Assembly (NCBI GenBank): GCA_963722585.1 | Contig: CAVRNU010000007.1 | Span: forward strand, 1-64,000 | Direction of reading: 5' to 3' | DNA: 64,000 bases | Source of the DNA: KBS-96 sp963722585 | GTDB lineage: Bacteria > Acidobacteriota > Terriglobia > Bryobacterales > Bryobacteraceae | In this document: positions 43,291-51,802 of the stretch, in pieces | Layout of the letters: every line of letters starts with the position of its first letter | Numbering within the stretch: the first letter of the stretch is position 1 | The notes under the pieces: model-generated | The model's database searches: none | What the model was told of the DNA's origin: nothing | What the model saw: the letters and a program-made list of their open reading frames with translations, nothing else | Made by a program: the position numbers and the translations under genes

Positions 43291-43431
43291 GCACGCTTTC
43301 AGCGTGCAGCGGTGAACTTTAGTTCACCGTCCGGCTGATTGTTAATCGGCCTAACGCAGGCGAAAGCGCCTGCGCCAACCATCGAGTCGAAATGACTTGA
43401 CGGCCGTGGTGGGGCAGGCATTCAGCATGCC
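43291..43431. repeat. Chain of consecutive short hairpins between gpsA and the DUF1572 gene
   Basis: Five palindromes follow one another: GCACGCTTTCAGCGTGC (43291-43307), GGTGAACTTTAGTTCACC (43311-43328), GGCTGATTGTTAATCGGCC (43333-43351, one G-U pair), CGCAGGCGAAAGCGCCTGCG (43355-43374) and a weaker GGCATTCAGCATGCC near 43417-43431. No U run follows any of them. The first shares its GCACGCTT-CAGCGTGC core with the element at 46380. Confidence 0.75.
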
Positions 43432-43457
43432 GGGCTTCTGCCACAGGCTGCTACAGT

Positions 43458-44456
43458 TTACTCGCTGGTCAGGGGCCGCTCCATAAGTTCGCGAATAGCG
43501 ACCGCGACGGGCTTCGCCAGATACAGAATTTCATACATCGCTTCTGAAATTGGCATGTGGACTCCGGCCCTTCGCGACAACTCGCGAGCCGCGCGGCACG
43601 TATCGACGCCTTCCGCTACTTGTGTCATACCGGCGATGATTTCGGAAAGCGGCTTTCCCGCCGCCAATTGCAGCCCGACGAATCTGTTTCTCGAAAGATC
43701 GCCCGTTGCTGTAAGAACCAGATCGCCAAGGCCGGCCAGGCCTGAGAGCGTTCTTGCCTCGCCGCCGAGCGCCACGGCCAGCCGCGTCAGCTCGGCCAGT
43801 CCTCGCGTAATGAGCGCTGCGACGCTGTTACCCCCCAGGCCGAGACCCCGGCAAATACCTGCCCCGATCGCAATCACGTTTTTCAGAGCCGCGCCGGTTT
43901 CGACGCCAATCACATCGCAACTCGTATATAGCCGCAGCGAAGGACCTGAAAACGCCGCTTGAACAAGCTCGGCCAGCGCTGCTTCCCGCGCGGCAATTAC
44001 GACCGCGGCAGGTTCTCCTTCAGCGATCTCTTTCGCGAAGGTGGGACCGGAAAGGACAGCAACGCGAGGCGTGAAGCGCGGCGAGAGTACCTGCTCAATC
44101 AACTCCGACATCCGCATGAGGGTTCCGTTCTCGATCCCCTTGGTCGCGCTGACGAAACACATTTCGGGAGTCACATAAGGGCGCATGCTTTCATACAGCG
44201 CCCGCACAAATCGCGAGGGAACTGCGCTCAGCACAATTGCGGCGCCGCGCAGGGCGCAATCAAGAGCGGCTGTCGGCTGCACATTGTTCGGAAGCCCGAT
44301 GCCCGGAAGATAGCGGCGGTTGATTCGCATTTCGAACAGCTCTTCTGCAAATGAGGGGTCGCGAGCCCAAAGAGCGATTTGGCCGAAGCGCGGCGAAAGG
44401 GCCAGGGCGAGCGCGGTTCCCCAGCTGCCCGCCCCAATAATCGCGAGCTTATTCAC
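43458..44456 (-). CDS. gpsA: NAD(P)+-dependent glycerol-3-phosphate dehydrogenase
   Basis: A 332-aa enzyme that reduces dihydroxyacetone phosphate to sn-glycerol-3-phosphate for phospholipid synthesis. It has the N-terminal Rossmann motif IIGAGSWGTALALAL, the catalytic lysine regions SATKGIENGT and TGAALKNVIAIGAGI, and GLGGNSVAALITRGLAELTR. It is the second gene of the plsY-gpsA operon, overlapping plsY by 4 bp (ATGA), so substrate-making and acyl transfer are coupled. Confidence 0.95.
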   Translation of the reverse strand: MNKLAIIGAGSWGTALALALSPRFGQIALWARDPSFAEELFEMRINRRYLPGIGLPNNVQPTAALDCALRGAAIVLSAVPSRFVRALYESMRPYVTPEMCFVSATKGIENGTLMRMSELIEQVLSPRFTPRVAVLSGPTFAKEIAEGEPAAVVIAAREAALAELVQAAFSGPSLRLYTSCDVIGVETGAALKNVIAIGAGICRGLGLGGNSVAALITRGLAELTRLAVALGGEARTLSGLAGLGDLVLTATGDLSRNRFVGLQLAAGKPLSEIIAGMTQVAEGVDTCRAARELSRRAGVHMPISEAMYEILYLAKPVAVAIRELMERPLTSE

Positions 44457-45064
44457 TTACGTCGGCCTCGGAGCGAAAACACATTTTCATTGCCGGCCAG
44501 AATCCGCTGAATATTCGCTTTGTGCCTGTACGTAATCAGCAATCCCGCGAAGACGGCTGAAATCAGAATGGGCTCGGGCGGATGCATGATCATCCAAACG
44601 GCGAGGGGGAAAAGAAGCGCGGCAAGCACGGAACCGAGCGAAATGTATTTGCTTACCCAAACAACAAGTACGAAGACCAGGAGCACAGCCAGCAGCGCGA
44701 GAGGAGCGATGTACAAAAAGGCGCCGATAAAACAGGCCACGGCCTTTCCCCCTTTGAATCGCAGGAAAACAGGAAAGGAGTGGCCAATCATCACGGCTGC
44801 TGCCGACAGAGCCAAACCGAGCGGGCTATCATGCGTCAGCCAACCCGCAAACAAGACCGCAAGATAGCCTTTCAGGATGTCCAGCAAGAGAACAATCAGC
44901 CCCGCTTTTCCGCCCGCGCTGCGGTGAACGTTTGTCGCCCCGATGTTGCCGCTGCCCATCGTTCGAATATCTTTTCCGAGAGCAAAGCGGACAAACAGGT
45001 AACCGAACGGCACGCCGCCAAGCAAATAGGCGATTGCAGTGGCTGATACGAGCGACAGGGTCAT
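44453..45064 (-). CDS. plsY: Glycerol-3-phosphate acyltransferase PlsY
   Basis: A 203-aa inner-membrane protein with five to six helices that transfers an acyl group from acyl-phosphate to glycerol-3-phosphate, the first step of phosphatidic acid synthesis. Conserved loops are visible: SGNIGATNVHRSAGGKAG, GHSFPVFLRFKGGKAVA (catalytic His region) and the third cytoplasmic loop near ITYRHKANIQRILAGNEN. Its end overlaps gpsA. Confidence 0.95.
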   Translation of the reverse strand: MTLSLVSATAIAYLLGGVPFGYLFVRFALGKDIRTMGSGNIGATNVHRSAGGKAGLIVLLLDILKGYLAVLFAGWLTHDSPLGLALSAAAVMIGHSFPVFLRFKGGKAVACFIGAFLYIAPLALLAVLLVFVLVVWVSKYISLGSVLAALLFPLAVWMIMHPPEPILISAVFAGLLITYRHKANIQRILAGNENVFSLRGRRK

Positions 45065-45095
45065 GACTCAAGCCGCGGTTTGCCCGGCAAGTGGT

Positions 45096-45659
45096 TCAGG
45101 CAACCATCGCTTTTTGAAACTGGAAGGCGCGGAGCTTGCGATAGATGGAGGCGTGAGAGCCGGGATCGCTGCGGAAGAGACAAAACTGATTTGCTTCAAA
45201 GGAACCCATGGCCGCCGGTTGCGTCTCCTCCACTTTCCTTCGCAATTGATTCAGCGGAACCGGATTCTTGATCCGCGCCAGGGTGAGATGCGCCGTAAAC
45301 GCCCGTTCCTCGACCGGAATGCCCAGCGGCGCGAGCCGCGCTTCGGTGTCGCGGGCCAATTCAAACAATCCCGACTCCGCGTGAACGCCCGCCCACAAAA
45401 CTCGCGGAGACCGTTCGTTCGGGAACCAGCCCAGATCGCTGATTTCGATTTTGAAAGGATCGCGAGGCAACAGGCCGTTCAAAGCCTCCTCGAGTTCCGG
45501 TAAACGTTCAGGCGGCCACTCGCCGATGAACTTGATGGTGATATGGAGATTATCGATAGGGCTCCATTTGATGAAGGCTTCCGGGCGGAGAAAGCTAAGC
45601 AGCCGGTCCAGCTTCCGGATCATTTCATCGGGCAGGTCAATCGCTGTGAACAAACGCAT
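45096..45659 (-). CDS. thpR: RNA 2',3'-cyclic phosphodiesterase (2H family)
   Basis: A 187-aa member of the 2H phosphoesterase family. The two H-x-T-x motifs are DNLHITIKFIG (about residue 43) and FTAHLTLARI (about 127), which form the active site. The opening MRLFTAIDLPDEM and the P-R-V-L-W-A-G strand (SPRVLWAGVH) are typical. It opens linear 2',3'-cyclic phosphates; older annotation called it 2'-5' RNA ligase. It is probably co-transcribed with plsY, 31 bp downstream, and diverges from mpg. Confidence 0.9.
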   Translation of the reverse strand: MRLFTAIDLPDEMIRKLDRLLSFLRPEAFIKWSPIDNLHITIKFIGEWPPERLPELEEALNGLLPRDPFKIEISDLGWFPNERSPRVLWAGVHAESGLFELARDTEARLAPLGIPVEERAFTAHLTLARIKNPVPLNQLRRKVEETQPAAMGSFEANQFCLFRSDPGSHASIYRKLRAFQFQKAMVA

Positions 45660-45683
45660 GGTTCTCCCCCGCTGTTCGAAGAT

Positions 45684-46304
45684 ATGTTAGACCACCAGGT
45701 GGCGGATCCCTGGGCTGCGGACGCCCTTTTCAAGGCTAGCCACGTCATACACTTGTCCTTTTACGACCGGCCCACGGCTGCCGTCGCGAGCGATCTTTTA
45801 GGTTGTATCCTGATTCACCATGGTACCGCTGGAACGATTGTAGAAGTTGAAGCCTATCTCGGCCTCGGCGATCTGGCAGCCCATGCATCGCGCGGGATAA
45901 CCGATCGGACGCGCGTCATTTTCGGACCGCCGGGGCGCGCCTACGTCTATTTCATTTACGGAATGCATGAATGCCTGAACGTAGTCGCCGAGCGCGAGGG
46001 CACGCCGGGATGCGTCCTCATCCGCGCGCTCGAGCCCCTCTCGGGCTTAGCCGAGATGTATGAACGGCGCGGGTGGAAAGGCTCTCCCCGAGGCTTGGCC
46101 AACGGGCCGGGCAAGCTCACCCAGGCGCTCGGAATCGGCCGCGCGCAATATGGGCTGCGGCTCGACCGCCGCCCTCTTCAGATCAGAAGCTGGCACTGCC
46201 CGCCCAAATTCGAAATTGAGGCGACGCCCCGAATTGGAATCAAGCATTGCGGCGATTGGCCCCTCCGTTTCGTCTGGAAAGACCACCTTTGTCTCAGCCG
46301 CTGA
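45684..46304 (+). CDS. mpg: DNA-3-methyladenine glycosylase (AAG/MPG family)
   Basis: A 206-aa base-excision repair enzyme that removes alkylated purines. Family motifs are DLLGCILIHHGTAGTIVEVE AYLG with the catalytic Glu, HASRGITDRTRVIFGPPGRA YVYFIYGMHECLN, and GPGKLTQALGI. The frame is open upstream to 45543, but that part overlaps thpR and has no family similarity, so ATG 45684 is chosen, with only 24 bp to the divergent thpR start. C-terminal length is normal. Confidence 0.9.
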   Translation: MLDHQVADPWAADALFKASHVIHLSFYDRPTAAVASDLLGCILIHHGTAGTIVEVEAYLGLGDLAAHASRGITDRTRVIFGPPGRAYVYFIYGMHECLNVVAEREGTPGCVLIRALEPLSGLAEMYERRGWKGSPRGLANGPGKLTQALGIGRAQYGLRLDRRPLQIRSWHCPPKFEIEATPRIGIKHCGDWPLRFVWKDHLCLSR

Positions 46305-46379
46305 AGGTCGACGCTTCGCTGAAGATGCAGTAGGCGACTGAAGTCTCCCCGGGCTAAAGCGCAATGCCACTTAGTTTTT

Positions 46380-46456
46380 GTGGCGCACGCTTCAGCGTGC
46401 CGCTGAGGGCTTCAGCCCGCAGTTGGGGCCAGCCAGCAAGCTAAAGCGTGCGCCAC
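46380..46456. repeat. 77-bp palindromic element (MITE-like)
   Basis: GTGGCGCACGCTT at 46380-46392 is perfectly inverted at 46444-46456. Nested palindromes lie within (GCACGCTTCAGCGTGC and GGGCTTCAGCCC). It sits between the converging ends of mpg and the isomerase-like gene, and shares its core with the hairpin chain at 43291. Confidence 0.75.
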
Positions 46457-46494
46457 GCGACCGTACCTCGATGCCCGCCGGGCCATGGGGAGTC

Positions 46495-47328
46495 CTACAC
46501 CGTACACAGCTTCACCGCTTCCCCTAGCGACGTCATCGGGTCGCGCGTCGGGACAAACTCATGCGCCATGTAACCCGGAAAATTGAGATCGGCAATCGCC
46601 TTCGCGACCGTCCGCCATTGCAGTTCCTGAGTATCGTCCAATTCATGACGCCCGGGCACGCCGCCCGTATGGAAATGCGCGATGTAATTGATGTTCTCGC
46701 GAATCGTTCGTATAATGTCGCCTTCCATGATCTGCATATGGTAGATGTCGTACAACAGTTTCACGCGCGGCGAATCTACCGCCTTAATCACCGCGACTCC
46801 CCATACCGAGTGGTCGCACTGATAATCGTGATGATCGATCTTGCTGTTCAGCAGCTCCATACAGATGGTTACGCCGTGGTCTTCGGCAATCTTTTTCACG
46901 CGATTCAAGCCGATGATGCAGTTTTCCTTGCCTTCTTCGTCGGGCAGGCCGCGCCGGGTTCCGGAAAACGTGATCACGTTCGGAACTTTCGCCGCTGCCG
47001 CGCGTTCAATGTTTTCCTGCATCTCCTTCTCTAGCCGGTCGTGACTCTCCTTGCGGTTCCAACCATCCGGAATCGTTCCTGCGCCCGGCGTCATCGCGGG
47101 AACGAGTCCGTATTTTTGAACCGTCGGCCACTCCGTGTAATTCACGAGATCGATTCCGCTCAGGCCCATCTCGGCGCCATGCTGGCACAGCTCATCAAGA
47201 CTCATCTTCCGGTAGCACCACCGCGCGGCCGACTGCTTGATGCGTCCTGCCGTGCCTGGAGCTGCCAAACTCATCGAACTGGCCGCCTCCAGCCCACCCG
47301 CAATTTCGAACAAAGAGCGCCGTGTCAT
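46495..47328 (-). CDS. Sugar phosphate isomerase/epimerase-like TIM barrel with Tat signal
   Basis: A 277-aa AP-endonuclease-2-type TIM barrel, like hydroxypyruvate isomerases. ATG 47328 gives MTRRSLFEIAGGLEAASSMS, a twin-arginine signal. Metal-site candidates are Glu in CMELLNSK, Asp/His in KLLYDIYHMQIMEG, His in YIAHFHTGGVPGRHELDDTQ and Glu in YMAHEFVPTRDP. The stretch NVITFSGTRRGLPDEEG fits the hydroxypyruvate isomerase group. Export of a metabolic-looking enzyme is odd but common for this family in acidobacteria. It converges with mpg. Confidence 0.85.
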   Translation of the reverse strand: MTRRSLFEIAGGLEAASSMSLAAPGTAGRIKQSAARWCYRKMSLDELCQHGAEMGLSGIDLVNYTEWPTVQKYGLVPAMTPGAGTIPDGWNRKESHDRLEKEMQENIERAAAAKVPNVITFSGTRRGLPDEEGKENCIIGLNRVKKIAEDHGVTICMELLNSKIDHHDYQCDHSVWGVAVIKAVDSPRVKLLYDIYHMQIMEGDIIRTIRENINYIAHFHTGGVPGRHELDDTQELQWRTVAKAIADLNFPGYMAHEFVPTRDPMTSLGEAVKLCTV

Positions 47329-47389
47329 TTCTTCGACATAGTATCCCAACCGTGTTTACTTGACCAGATGTCGAGCGGCTGCGGCCAAC

Positions 47390-47498
47390 CGAACTTCGTC
47401 AGAAGCGCTCCCTTGCGGTCGCGGTTCTGAAACGTACGTTGATTCATAACAACTTACAGAACCGCGCACGCGAGTAAGCGGTCCAGTGACGAAGTTCG
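47390..47498. repeat. Dispersed inverted-repeat element, copy B
   Basis: The outer arms CGAACTTCGTCA (47390-47401) and TGACGAAGTTCG (47487-47498) are perfect complements, and inner arms CGCGGTTCTG and CAGAACCGCG pair as well. The right end lies one base from the stop codon of the TRIC gene (47500-47502). Confidence 0.85.
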
Positions 47499-47499
47499 C

Positions 47500-48126
47500 C
47501 TAAGGCGCCATCAATTTAGGCAAGTTCCAATGGCGCCAGACAGCGACTAACCGCAGCGTGAAGCAGACCAGGCCGCCCGTGGCCGCCATCACCGCAGGGG
47601 GCACTCGTAGCTTCAATCCCAGAATCATGACGGTCGATCCGGCCATGGCAGCGGAGGCATAGACATCGACCCGGAGAACGGCAGGCACCTGCGCGAGCAG
47701 AACATCACGGATGGTGCCCCCGCCCACTCCCGTAATCGTGCCCATCAGAATGGCGATAAACGGATTTATGTTGTAAGCGAGCGCTTTTCCCGCTCCCGAG
47801 ACGGCAAAAAGCGAGAGCCCACCCGCATCGAGAACCACAAGCACGTTCGGCGGAAGCTGATGAATAAAGTCGTCCAAGAAGAACACGACTGCCGCGCCGG
47901 CAAATGCCGTTACACCGTATCGCCAGTCCTGAATTGCTCGCGGGGGAATAGCGCCGATCAGCAGGTCGCGAAAAATCCCCCCGCCAACCGCGGTAGCAAA
48001 TGCGAGTACCATCATGCCCAGAACATCCAGATTGCCGCGCGCCGCGGCGCTCGCGCCCTCCACTGCAAAGACAAACGTTCCAGCAAGATCGACCGCATAC
48101 AGGAGCGCATCCGAAGTTGATTTCAT
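47500..48126 (-). CDS. TRIC (UPF0126) family cation channel
   Basis: A 208-aa membrane protein with seven predicted helices in two repeats. Each repeat has the signature G-G-G-x-x-R-D: VGGGIFRDLLIGAIPPRAI and VGGGTIRDVLLAQVPAVLR. TRIC homologues form trimeric potassium-permeable channels. ATG 48126 places the first helix at once (LLYAVDLAGTFVFAVEGASA AARG); the longer frame to 48225 would add a non-conserved leader. Confidence 0.9.
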   Translation of the reverse strand: MKSTSDALLYAVDLAGTFVFAVEGASAAARGNLDVLGMMVLAFATAVGGGIFRDLLIGAIPPRAIQDWRYGVTAFAGAAVVFFLDDFIHQLPPNVLVVLDAGGLSLFAVSGAGKALAYNINPFIAILMGTITGVGGGTIRDVLLAQVPAVLRVDVYASAAMAGSTVMILGLKLRVPPAVMAATGGLVCFTLRLVAVWRHWNLPKLMAP

Positions 48127-48259
48127 GGAACCTCTGTACTCGCCTTTCTCCAGGTAATTCCCCGCCGCCAATGCGATTGGTTCCAAGACTGCGACTGGGT
48201 TTCGAATGTGATACATTCCGGTCACAGCCGGTCTTCGCGGCCGGCTGGGAGGATGTTCT

Positions 48260-50350
48260 ATGAAAGTTTACGATAGTTCCGAGATCCGGAACGTGGCTCT
48301 ACTTGGGCACGGGCACGCGGGAAAGACGTCGCTTGCCAGTGCCCTTTTTCATTCGGCGGGCGCGACGGAACGTCTGACAACCCCTGATGAGGGTAATGCG
48401 GTGACCGATTTCGATGAAGAGGAAATCTACCGCAAGATAAGCATCTCCTCCTCGCTCGCCGCATTCACATGGCGGAAAAATAAGATCAACATCGTTGACA
48501 CCCCAGGCTATAACATCTTTCTCGATGACACCAGGTCGTCCATGATCGCAGCCGACTCGGCTTTGCTCGTTTTGGACGGCGTCGCCGGCATCGAGGTGTC
48601 CTCTGAAAAAGTCTGGGGCTTCGCTGCCGATCTCGACATGCCATGCGCGTTGTTTGTGAATAAGCTCGATCGCGAGCGATCCGATTTTGACAGGACTGTC
48701 GCCGATATTCATGCGCGTTTCGGGCGCTCGGCCGTCCCGATACAGATGCCGATCGGCGCTGAAAAGAACTTCACGGGAATTATCGATCTCATTCGAATGA
48801 AGGCTTACTGCTATTCGGCAAGCGATCCGCGCGGGAAGGAAACGGAAATTCCCGCTTCCCACCAGGAAGCGGCCACAACAGCCCACGAAGCCCTCGTCGA
48901 AATGGTCGCAGAAGGCAAGGACGATCTGATGGAAGAGTTTTTCTCCACCGGAACTTTGCCTGTCGAGCACATCGTCAGCGGCTTGCGCGAAGAGACCCGT
49001 CAGCGCCGCTTGTTCCCCATCCTGTGCGGCTCTGCTTGCAAGAACATGGGCGCCGGCCTGCTGCTCGACTTTATCGCTGAGACACTGCCTTCGCCGCTCG
49101 AAGGAACAAAAATTCCGGCTCTCGAGGAATCAAAAGAGATCCGCCGCGCTGCCACGGCAGAGGGACCCGTCTCCTTGTTCGTGTTCAAGACTTTGGCCGA
49201 CCCGTTCGCCGGCCGCCTGTCTTATTTCAAGGTGATGTCGGGTTCGCTCTCGAACGATGCCTCGCTCACTAATATGCGTACGAATCAACCGGAACGGCTT
49301 TCGCATATTTCGACGCCATTCGGAAAGCAGACAGCTGAAATCGGCGAGCTGCGCGGCGGCGATATCGGTCTGGTCGCAAAATTGAAAGATACTCTGACAG
49401 GCGACACGCTCTGCGAGAAGGCGACGTGTGCGGTGTTCAAGGGCATCGATCAGCCGGATCCCTCGATTGCTTACGCTATCTCGGCGAAAACCCGTAACGA
49501 TGAAGACCGCCTCAGCGCCGCGCTGCACAAGATTCTCGAAGAGGATCGCTCGCTCCGCTTCTATCGCGATCCGCAAACGAAAGAATTCCTGCTGGCAGGT
49601 AACGGGCAGCAGCACGTTGAAGTCGTGTGCAGCCGGTTGAAGCGCCGTTACCATGTCGATGTCGATCTGCACGCGCCCAAAGTCCCTTATCGCGAAACCA
49701 TACGCGGCTCCGCGCAGGTGCAGGGCCGCCACAAGAAGCAGACCGGCGGTCATGGCCAATTCGGCGATTGCTGGATCAAAGTAGAGCCGCTCCCCCGCGG
49801 CGAAAAATTCGAGTTCGTGAACAGCATTTTCGGCGGAGCCATTCCCAAGCAATACATCCCGGCCGTTGAAAAGGGAATTCTGGAAGCGGCCGAGCAGGGT
49901 TATGTCGCCGGATACCCCGTCGTCGATTTTCGAGTCACGCTCACGGACGGCTCGTACCACGATGTCGATTCGTCCGAGCTGGCATTTAAGCTGGCGGGAA
50001 GGAAGGCATTTCGCGCTGCAATGCAGCAGGCCAAACCAGCCCTCCTCGAACCGGTCATGAAGGTCGAAGTCGAAACCCCAACCGACTTTGCGGGCGACCT
50101 GATGAGCGATTTCAATGGACGCCGCGGACGTATCTCAGGCATGGACTTGAACGGCGGACGCCAGGTCATTCGCGCGCAAGTGCCCATGGCCGAGATGTTG
50201 AATTATCAGAACGACTTGATCTCAAAAACCCAGGGCCGCGCCTCGTTCCATATGGAATTTGACCATTACGATTACGTGCCGGCGCCGCAAGCCGAGAAAA
50301 TCATCGCCAACGCCAAAGCGCGAATAACTCACACCGAGGAAGAGGAGTAG
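48260..50350 (+). CDS. fusA: Elongation factor G-like GTPase (EF-G paralogue)
   Basis: A 696-aa translational GTPase with all five EF-G domains. G1 is GHGHAGKTSL rather than the canonical GHIDAGKTT, G3 is VDTPGY and G4 is NKLD. Domain II (VFKTLADPFAGRLSYFKVMS G), domain IV (GGHGQFGDCWIKVEPL) and domain V (PTDFAGDLMSDFNGRRGRIS GMD) follow. The variant G1 matches the EF-G-2 type paralogue seen in bacteria that also have a standard EF-G with the str operon. No rpsL/rpsG/tuf genes are nearby, supporting the paralogue reading. Confidence 0.88.
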   Translation: MKVYDSSEIRNVALLGHGHAGKTSLASALFHSAGATERLTTPDEGNAVTDFDEEEIYRKISISSSLAAFTWRKNKINIVDTPGYNIFLDDTRSSMIAADSALLVLDGVAGIEVSSEKVWGFAADLDMPCALFVNKLDRERSDFDRTVADIHARFGRSAVPIQMPIGAEKNFTGIIDLIRMKAYCYSASDPRGKETEIPASHQEAATTAHEALVEMVAEGKDDLMEEFFSTGTLPVEHIVSGLREETRQRRLFPILCGSACKNMGAGLLLDFIAETLPSPLEGTKIPALEESKEIRRAATAEGPVSLFVFKTLADPFAGRLSYFKVMSGSLSNDASLTNMRTNQPERLSHISTPFGKQTAEIGELRGGDIGLVAKLKDTLTGDTLCEKATCAVFKGIDQPDPSIAYAISAKTRNDEDRLSAALHKILEEDRSLRFYRDPQTKEFLLAGNGQQHVEVVCSRLKRRYHVDVDLHAPKVPYRETIRGSAQVQGRHKKQTGGHGQFGDCWIKVEPLPRGEKFEFVNSIFGGAIPKQYIPAVEKGILEAAEQGYVAGYPVVDFRVTLTDGSYHDVDSSELAFKLAGRKAFRAAMQQAKPALLEPVMKVEVETPTDFAGDLMSDFNGRRGRISGMDLNGGRQVIRAQVPMAEMLNYQNDLISKTQGRASFHMEFDHYDYVPAPQAEKIIANAKARITHTEEEE

Positions 50351-50390
50351 GCGGACAGTCCATTGCCCACGCGGCTGCCGCCATGGAGTC

Positions 50391-51674
50391 ATGATGAACC
50401 AATACATCGCTCTTCTTCTGCTCGCCCTCGCCGCGTCGCTCGGTGCTCAGACCCTGCCCCACGCTCCTCCTGACCAAGTCGGACTCTCACAGGAACGCCT
50501 TAACCGAATCCGTCCTGCGATGGAAAGAGATATCGCCGAGGGCGAAATGGCGGGCGCTGTTGGCCTGATAGCGAGGCGCGGCAAAATCGCCTACTTTGAA
50601 ACGTATGGCATGGCCGACCGCGAGGCGAGTAGAGCGATGAGCAAGGATTCGATCTTCCGTCTCTACTCGATGACCAAAGCCGTCACGGGGGTCGCCGTGA
50701 TGACGCTTTACGAAGAAGGACGCTTCTCGCTCCATGATCCTGTGTCGCGATTTCTGCCCGAGTTTAAGAATATGAGAGTGGCCGTCGACAGGACCGATCC
50801 GGTCACAGGGCGGCGCATCTACTACACGGTTCCCGCCGATCGCGATATCACTATTCTCGATTTGCTGCGCCATACTTCCGGCCTCAACTATGCGGGACCG
50901 AAGGATGAAAACGGCGAGCCAATCTACCGTAAATTGAAAGTCAGCGGCGATGGAGGCGAAGAGATTCCGCTGTCCGAGATGATTCGCCGACTGGCTTCCG
51001 CTCCGCTGGTCCACCAGCCCGGAACCGTTTGGGACTACAGCTATTCGATCGATGTCCTGGCGCGCCTGGTCGAAGTCGTCTCGGGCAAATCGATTGACCA
51101 GTATTTCGCCGATCATATCTTCAATCCACTGCACATGAACGATACGGCCTACTTTGTCCCGGAAGAAAAATGGAACCGGCTGGCGGCGCTCTATGTTCCG
51201 GACCCGGGGGGAACGGCCAAGAGGGCCACGAGTCCTGCTCAGGATAGCTACAAAAAGAAACCTGTGCTGATGGGCGGCGGGTCGGGGCTTGTATCGACTG
51301 CGATGGACTACGCGCGGTTCGTGGAAATGCTGCTAAACGGAGGACAGCTCGACGGCGTGCGCATCCTTGGTCCAAAGACTGTGGACCTCATGCACTCGAA
51401 TGTCCTGGGCGACCTCCCGGCTATTAACAACGTGAACGGACGACCCGGCTACGGCTTCGGCCTTACCTTCGCAGTGAATCTCGGCGTCGACAAAACAGCT
51501 GCGATTGGATCGAAGGGGGAATATAACTGGGGCGGGGCTGCGGGTACGGCGTTCTGGATAGATCCAACAGAGCAGATGGTTGGAGTATTCATGACCCAGG
51601 TCATGCCCCAACGCACAATGAAGGATCAGTTTAAACAACTCGCTTACCAAGGTATCGTCGACGAACAAAACTAG
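50391..51674 (+). CDS. Secreted serine hydrolase of the beta-lactamase (class C/esterase) family
   Basis: A 427-aa protein with a signal peptide (MMNQYIALLLLALAASLGAQ). The nucleophile box SMTK is in FRLYSMTKAVTGVAV, and the second motif Y-S-Y/N is WDYSYSIDVLARLVEVVSGK. The third box is not a clear KTG; GSKGEYNWGGAAGT is the usual equivalent in this esterase-like group. It probably acts on peptides or esters in the periplasm rather than on antibiotics. Its stop codon lies in repeat copy C. Confidence 0.9.
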   Translation: MMNQYIALLLLALAASLGAQTLPHAPPDQVGLSQERLNRIRPAMERDIAEGEMAGAVGLIARRGKIAYFETYGMADREASRAMSKDSIFRLYSMTKAVTGVAVMTLYEEGRFSLHDPVSRFLPEFKNMRVAVDRTDPVTGRRIYYTVPADRDITILDLLRHTSGLNYAGPKDENGEPIYRKLKVSGDGGEEIPLSEMIRRLASAPLVHQPGTVWDYSYSIDVLARLVEVVSGKSIDQYFADHIFNPLHMNDTAYFVPEEKWNRLAALYVPDPGGTAKRATSPAQDSYKKKPVLMGGGSGLVSTAMDYARFVEMLLNGGQLDGVRILGPKTVDLMHSNVLGDLPAINNVNGRPGYGFGLTFAVNLGVDKTAAIGSKGEYNWGGAAGTAFWIDPTEQMVGVFMTQVMPQRTMKDQFKQLAYQGIVDEQN

Positions 51675-51789
51675 CCGAACTTCGTCACATCCGCTCCCTG
51701 GCGGTCGGGGTTCCGATGCGCACGTTGATTCACAAGAATTTGCAGAACCGCGCGCGTCAGCAAGCGGTTAAGTGACGAAGTTCCCCTAG
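51671..51789. repeat. Dispersed inverted-repeat element, copy C
   Basis: The outer arms 51671-51688 and 51772-51789 are complementary at 16 of 18 positions, around CTAG...GAACTTCGTCAC. The TAG of the left arm is the stop codon of the serine hydrolase. The interior has GAACCGCGCGCGTCAGCAAG as in the other copies. Confidence 0.85.
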
Positions 51790-51802
51790 AGCTGTTACGG
51801 AC

